Shown: positions 63,225 to 64,000 of the stretch, piece after piece
Layout: the number at the start of each line of letters is the position of its first letter
How positions within the stretch are numbered: position 1 is the stretch's first letter
Assembly: GCF_021389975.1 (NCBI RefSeq)
Contig: NZ_CP089981.1
Location: 6,721,501-6,785,500, forward strand
DNA: 64,000 nucleotides
Direction of reading: 5' to 3'
From: Fulvivirga ulvae
GTDB taxonomy: Bacteria > Bacteroidota > Bacteroidia > Cytophagales > Cyclobacteriaceae
The notes under the pieces: generated by a model
What the model was told of the DNA's origin: nothing
Seen by the model: the letters and a program-made list of their open reading frames with translations, nothing else
The model's database searches: none
Program-made: the position numbers and the translations under genes

Positions 63225-64000
63225 ATGAAAAAGATAGCAATAGCCGGGATCGGCGGAATAGGAGGCTTTATAGGCGTGTCATTGGCCAAAAACTATCACA
63301 AGAGTAAACAGGAGGAGATCATATTCATCTGTAGGAATGAAACAAAGGAAGCCATCGTACAAAACGGACTGACTCTGGAATCCGCGGCTGGCACGCTGAC
63401 TGTACTACCTCACCGGGTAGCCGATGCCCCGGAAGAAATAGGAATACTGGATGTACTGATTCTTGCCTGTAAGTCTTATTCACTCGAAAGTATAATCAAA
63501 GCTTATGAAAGCTGTATTGGTGATGATACCGTAGTTATAACATTACAAAATGTGGTCAATGGTAAAGAACTCATCCGGCAGTATTTGAATAAAGGCAGAA
63601 TCATCGAAGGTTGTATTTATGTGGCCTCAAACGTAAAAAATCCGGGATACATTCAACATGTTGGCGGACCGGGCAAGATATTTATCGGGGGCGAATCCCA
63701 CAATGATTACCGGTGGCTTATGGATTTACTGGTCAAGGGAGGTCTTGATATTACCTTTGAGGAAAACATTAAGGGCGTATTATGGAAGAAGTATCTTTTT
63801 GTAGCTCCGGTGGCTGCTATTACTACTGCATATAACATTTCTTTCGGAGAGCTATCTGCCAACAGGCATCTCATGGATGTGCTAAAGAATATGATGGTGG
63901 AGATACAGCTTTTGGCTGAGAAAGAGGGCATACTGTTGTCTGACGATGACGTTTCAACCTCTTACCATATGCTTTCCAAATTCCCATATAGTGCCAAATC
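63225..64000 (+). CDS. Ketopantoate reductase (PanE/ApbA)-like, 5' part
   Basis: 258 codons from ATG 63225, open at the right edge. The nucleotide-binding start KKIAIAGIGGIGGFIGVSLA, ILACKSYSLES, ITLQNVVNGKELI, VASNVKNPGYIQHVGGPGKI and KKYLFVAPVAAITTAYN are family signatures, with the catalytic lysine in the LWKKYLF motif. Such proteins reduce ketopantoate to pantoate in coenzyme A synthesis, but many paralogues act on other substrates. It is divergent from the AraC regulator, not with other pan genes, so the specific role is open. Confidence 0.85.
   Translation, partial: MKKIAIAGIGGIGGFIGVSLAKNYHKSKQEEIIFICRNETKEAIVQNGLTLESAAGTLTVLPHRVADAPEEIGILDVLILACKSYSLESIIKAYESCIGDDTVVITLQNVVNGKELIRQYLNKGRIIEGCIYVASNVKNPGYIQHVGGPGKIFIGGESHNDYRWLMDLLVKGGLDITFEENIKGVLWKKYLFVAPVAAITTAYNISFGELSANRHLMDVLKNMMVEIQLLAEKEGILLSDDDVSTSYHMLSKFPYSAK

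Noticed and set aside
63125..63289. 55-residue N-terminal extension of the AraC protein
   Set aside because: It covers a TTTTG-N21-TACTTTTG promoter and its sequence is not like the cupin start.
1..64000. Prophage, anti-phage defence or biosynthetic gene cluster
   Set aside because: No phage structural or integrase genes, no defence-family motifs, and no modular synthases were seen; the only mobile element is the IS3 copy.

Overview
The window comes from a Bacteroidota genome, most likely the order Cytophagales. Three things point there. Several genes are preceded by the Bacteroidota-type -7 promoter motif TAnnTTTG. A secreted protein ends in a type IX secretion (T9SS) sorting domain. There are also many SusC/FecA-like TonB receptors, DUF4249 lipoproteins, a long-form IspG and TPR histidine kinases. 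I cannot name the genus. Most of the window is chromosomal core and signalling DNA. I see no prophage, plasmid backbone or CRISPR array.

Layout. 1-2200: a small secreted protein and the N-terminal part of a large RHS-like secreted protein that runs off the left edge. 2500-8300: tRNA-Glu, glyceraldehyde-3-phosphate dehydrogenase, YebC, an EamA exporter, an Lgt-like membrane protein, a DnaJ-TPR membrane protein and a TerB-like protein. 8355-17521: a 1454-residue T9SS cargo protein with a lipoprotein, an MFS exporter, an OmpA-family protein and a class III aminotransferase. 17530-20194: arsC-like, hslV and the pyruvate dehydrogenase E2 gene, all on the minus strand. 20280-31289: a minus-strand block with a metallopeptidase-propeller-barrel protein, two paralogous histidine kinases, a non-coding region, a degenerate receiver, a NarL-type regulator and its periplasmic-binding-domain sensor kinase. 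31445-34216: YfiR and a TonB receptor, divergent from that kinase. 34284-35668: a complete IS3-family element beside the remains of an M49-like peptidase gene. 35938-42587: two tandem TonB receptor-DUF4249 pairs. 42743-54861: a hydrolase, an SRAP-family protein, TPR and lipoprotein genes, the ispG operon, mlaEF and an ECF sigma/anti-sigma operon. 54959-62116: a giant NtrY-like kinase abutting a 1148-residue outer-membrane protein. 62294-64000: an AraC regulator divergent from a partial ketopantoate-reductase-like gene.

The best candidate for something undescribed is the non-coding stretch 26861-27332. It holds two near-identical minus-strand elements of about 100 nt and a third, diverged one. 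Each ends in an intrinsic terminator, and two have a TAnnTTTG motif just upstream. They look like a tandem family of structured small RNAs embedded among two-component genes. Other notable points are an SRAP protein that has lost all four known active-site residues, an anti-sigma-like protein fused to a YCII domain, and a 22-bp intergenic hairpin whose only two imperfections are G-U pairs on the transcribed strand.

All functional calls rest on reading motifs by eye. Domain positions are approximate, and no database search was run.
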